NCBI GenBank assembly: GCA_004794785.1
Contig: SJOL01008381.1
Location: 1 to 64,000 of the forward strand
Source: Opisthorchis felineus
Taxonomy: Eukaryota; Platyhelminthes; Trematoda; Opisthorchiida; Opisthorchiidae
Length of the DNA: 64,000 nucleotides
Direction of reading: 5' to 3'
In this document: positions 61,701-64,000 of the stretch, piece by piece
Numbering within the stretch: the first letter of the stretch is position 1
Layout: each line of letters begins with the position of its first letter
The notes under the pieces: generated by a model
What the model saw: only the letters and a program-made list of their open reading frames with translations
What the model was told of the DNA's origin: nothing
Database searches by the model: none
Made by a program: the position numbers and the translations under genes

Positions 61701-63681
61701 CGTAAAGATCATATGAAGTGAATTGCCGTACCTTTCTCGGTGGAAAGTATGAGATGTAAAAAATACACACTCAAACAACTGAATTTCCTCCGAACGTCTG
61801 AGAAGTTCAGGACGATGGTTCAGTTTTGTATCTATTCTCAAGGAGAAACACTCCCGTCGAGGATAACTTTGTCGGAGTTTCCTCTAAGTGGAATTATTGC
61901 ACCATACTGAGAAATCAAAATTTCAAATCTCGACTCTCATAAGCAAATAAAAACTAAGTTTGGGAAGCACAAGACATCTAAGCAGGATTACGTAGAAAAA
62001 GGATATGTTTTTGGCAGATGCATACCCGTAATCATGAAGATGATGAATAACAGCCTACTGCATCAGCCGCTTTCAGCACAATAGTTCTTCACGTCCTGAA
62101 ACAGAAATCATTCTGCTGTTCCAGAAACGTAAAAATAATCCCCCAGGAGAAGGCACCACAATGATAATGAGTTTTGAAACTGGTGTGGATGTCAAAGTCG
62201 ACTGTCATACAGCTACAGTCGGTGTTCCTAACACTCCCTAGACAGTCCAATTACGCTCCGCCTATGGTGGATGTTACTCGATTTAGGTTGTCAATGGCCG
62301 GAACAAAAAGTATTTCCGAACATTTTACACATCTGTAATTTGTAGTAGTGTTACAGAAGCTGCACAGTAGAACAAAGCAACACAATAAATGACTGCTTCT
62401 ATAGCTCACATGATGTATCGTTTTGTCACAGGGTTCGACATCTCCACCACGGGTTCATTTTTATTCAGAACAAATAAAATAATCCTCTGACCCTAAAAAC
62501 AAGTTTGGGCGAGAAGCAGATAGGCACATCTTTCTGTAAACCAGTATGTTTAGTTGTACATATTCAAGTTCACTGTATGCATGCGCATGCACGGCATCTG
62601 TCGATGAAAACATCCGAGAGCGCTGAATAGGGCATCAGATGCGAAAGACGCAAAGATGCTTTATATTACTTGCTTCTTGTTCAGATAACAATTTAGCACC
62701 GGATGAAGGCGTTTCCTGACGGAAAGAGCACTGCATTTGCAAACTGAACGGAAACTATGATAGTCTGTGAAGTAGAACTGTTGGGAACCTAAATGTGTGT
62801 AACCTACCGATGGATCGCCTAACACTAGAAACACCTCTGTTTTGAAGTCTCAGATTAAATTTATACACCTCATGCTTTCTGCCGAGGACAATGGCCCACA
62901 CTGGTAGTCCCCTTTTTGACATTCCCATAGGTTTGAGTGTAATTGATGGACTCCACTGGTTGCTTTTTCCCTGTGTACTTTGTATTACAACTACGGTATT
63001 CAAATAATTAGTGGAAAACTTTACACGAAAACTTATGCACGCTTATGTCGGTGGATGTCGGTGGATTAAAATACATGCACCATCTCTACCAAAGTTGTGT
63101 ATATCCACCGGAAATGTTGTTTTATTGGCGCTATACACGTTTTTGGTCATGCTTCCTCGTGGTGCAACTTGATGTCCAGTAGGGAAACCCATATTAGAAA
63201 CGAGCAAATCTGTAAGAAGAAACCCGATTTTCGGCAGATCGATTGGTAACCGAATCAGGATACAGATCACATCTGAAGAATTAAGAATAATCGGCAGTTT
63301 TCTCAGTAGTTTCTACCCCGTAACCCGATTTACCTTTACCTTACCTCCACCATGATCATTACAACCTACCTCATAATTGTTAGTAATCTGCTGCTGCACC
63401 CAAAATCGTTGAGCATCTGGTGCGCTGGATACGAAGTTTGGTTGAGGCCGGGGAATGACCATGTCTATTTTTTCTGGATGTACCAGGGCCGGCGATTTTT
63501 CCTTTTGTCTTTTACTAAGTTTAAAAGATAGTTTTGGAAATTTGATCGTGTCACTGCACACGTAGGTTTCTTTCTTCGTTCGAAGCTTGCGGGGTCTTAA
63601 CGTACCCCCATCGCCTTGCGTTTCTCCTGGTTCCACGCGCAGACTGAGCACTCGTTCACGTAGCCGGCTGGCATAATCTGT
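52050..63681 (-). CDS. Unidentified large protein, multi-exon gene (C-terminal part and upstream exons)
   Basis: Minus-strand exons, 5' to 3': 63681-63345, 63209-63139 (or to 63109), 62970-62869, 61831-61732, [gap], 56065-56003, 54481-54110, 53375-53181, 52778-52050. The last four all join in phase 0 into a continuous 453-residue C-terminus ending with TGA at 52050. Phases also agree between the first three. The 61.7 kb exon needs a phase-1 entry, so at least one more exon is missing before it. The protein is mostly helical and leucine-rich, with an acidic proline-rich linker near the end. I do not recognise the family; no catalytic motif or membrane segment is evident. The gene extends beyond the right edge or begins just inside it. 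Confidence 0.7.
53181..53375 (-). CDS. Minus-strand gene, penultimate exon
   Basis: 65 codons, phase 0 both ends: WETTLAEQLTPDEIKLKPIG through LLGQTDEKLPLLKIGLFRQS to TSTAFHQEQNM before GTATAC. The acceptor is GGCTAG; the frame is closed by that TAG upstream, so splicing is required. The overlapping plus-strand frames 52976-53379 are shadows. Confidence 0.8.
54110..54481 (-). CDS. Minus-strand gene, internal exon
   Basis: 124 codons, phase 0 both ends, acceptor AATTCAG and donor GTAAGT. It reads DLKTTTYISGEIRGQLEQQT, a glutamine-rich coiled-coil-like start, through VECIGSFLNTCIRLRSADLQ and CWRNVARFINWNNLLVVGG to SGTTEYIQI. Confidence 0.85.
56003..56065 (-). CDS. Minus-strand gene, short internal exon
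   Basis: 21 codons, phase 0 both ends: GKHYGDGYIQVIPEDSAAKK then Y, between TTCAACAG and GTAAGT. Its sequence is protein-like and its phase fits directly onto the 54.4 kb exon. Confidence 0.75.
56066..61731. other. Interval inside the minus-strand gene, exons incomplete
   Basis: At least one exon must lie here or beyond to reconcile phases. A candidate at 59383-59174 minus reads ELKLTCYLVSCDSSVRIHTP and GRMETKLAADISAKKLPVID but lacks a good donor. The plus frames 57450-57713 and 58305-58841 have no recognisable domain. A SINE tail lies at 60.65-60.79 kb. Confidence 0.4.
60655..60795 (-). repeat. SINE tail fragment, 18-kb family
   Basis: On the minus strand GAGCTCCCCATTGGTGTGGA then CTCACCAGAATGACTGAGC parallels CTCCCCATCTTTGGTGCGGA and CTCACGAGAATAAGTGC at 50.08 kb. 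No tRNA-like head is present. Confidence 0.45.
61732..61831 (-). CDS. Probable internal exon of the minus-strand gene
   Basis: 100 nt, entered with two bases (AT) completing a codon and leaving two bases (AG) before GTACGG. It reads TKLNHRPELLRRSEEIQLFE then CVFFTSHTFHRER. The acceptor AATAG is modest. Phases do not join directly to its known neighbours, so unknown exons lie on both sides. Confidence 0.55.
62869..62970 (-). CDS. Probable internal exon of the minus-strand gene
   Basis: 34 codons, phase 0 both ends: GKSNQWSPSITLKPMGMSKR then GLPVWAIVLGRKHE, acceptor TACACAG, donor GTGTAT. The strand-like composition is consistent with a folded domain. Confidence 0.6.
63139..63209 (-). CDS. Probable internal exon of the minus-strand gene
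   Basis: Starts AT after CTTCTTACAG, so it needs one base from the preceding exon, which supplies G. It reads LLVSNMGFPTGHQVAPRGSM then TKN before GTGTAT. An alternative donor at 63108 adds ten residues and keeps the same phase. Confidence 0.55.
63345..63681 (-). CDS. Exon of the minus-strand gene, basic region
   Basis: 112 codons plus one base. It enters after CCCTACAG with TDYASRLRERVLSLRVEPGE and continues through a lysine-rich tract (RPRKLRTKKETYV, LSFKLSKRQKEKSPA). It ends IPRPQPNFVSSAPDAQRFWV and NNYEVGCNDHGG before GTAAGG. An earlier donor after NNYE (GTAGGT) is possible, but its phase does not fit the next exon. The basic tracts suggest a nuclear protein or a disordered linker. Confidence 0.7.
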
Positions 63682-64000
63682 CTGTAGGGCAAAAGCGATA
63701 GAATAAGGAATATTGGTGAAACCATAATCAAGATTGATTATAGCTCAGTAACCAAGTGTATGGCAAATTCATTCGAGCGTGCCTCACTGAAATTTGTTAG
63801 TAGATGTGCGGGGTTACAGGATTTCTCCAGAGGACACTGTGGCGGGTACAGTGCTTGCGGACACTGCCTTGCATGGCACTAAATAGCAAATACGCATAAG
63901 GACAACAATCAGTGAAAGTTTTAATGGAGCATCCATAGCTACTCGGTCTGAACGGTGGCAAACTATAGCTTAGGTATACTAGACGGCATGAAGTCGGCGA

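Noticed and set aside
1..64000. CRISPR arrays, bacterial operons, prophage or plasmid features
   Set aside because: No spaced direct-repeat array, no ribosome-binding-site-led polycistrons; the gene structure is eukaryotic.

Overview
The window is eukaryotic. Genes are split into short exons with GT/AG junctions and both mini-introns (39-41 nt) and multi-kilobase introns, AT-rich noncoding DNA dominates, and transposon debris is spread throughout. The retroelement remains (a trematode-type LINE with endonuclease and reverse transcriptase, a Penelope-like element with a GIY-YIG tail, tRNA-derived SINEs) together with the tiny introns point to a parasitic flatworm, most likely a digenean trematode. 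That assignment is an inference from memory of such families; no search was run. Most long open frames here are chance: at this base composition, open frames up to about 150-180 codons are expected.

Layout, left to right. (1) 0.5-4.1 kb, plus strand: the first two coding exons of an unidentified gene (495-671, separated by a 39-nt intron) and an unidentified terminal exon (3945-4136) with AATAAA two bases past its stop; whether they belong together is open. (2) 7.5-11.2 kb: two LINE copies lying tail to tail, one internally deleted and one longer but broken. (3) 14.15-36.2 kb, plus strand: the main find, a PRDM9-like gene reassembled from eight exons whose phases all agree. It encodes an SSXRD-like acidic segment, a basic stretch, a C-x2-C-x7-C-x2-H zinc knuckle, a complete PR/SET methyltransferase domain and the single proximal C2H2 finger, then stops without a finger array. 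No KRAB exon was found upstream. Its introns hold SINEs, a Penelope-like fragment, a LINE 5' fragment and AT microsatellites. (4) 36.8-50.2 kb: gene-poor DNA with a perfect 2 x 257 bp tandem duplication, more SINEs, a second LINE 3' end and a perfect 59-bp-arm palindrome. (5) 52.05-63.7 kb, minus strand: a multi-exon gene for a large protein I do not recognise. Its last four exons join in phase 0 into a 453-residue C-terminus, and upstream exons were found at 61.7, 62.9, 63.2 and 63.6 kb.

The two main genes lie on opposite strands and appear to converge. Nothing in the sequence shows that they work together.
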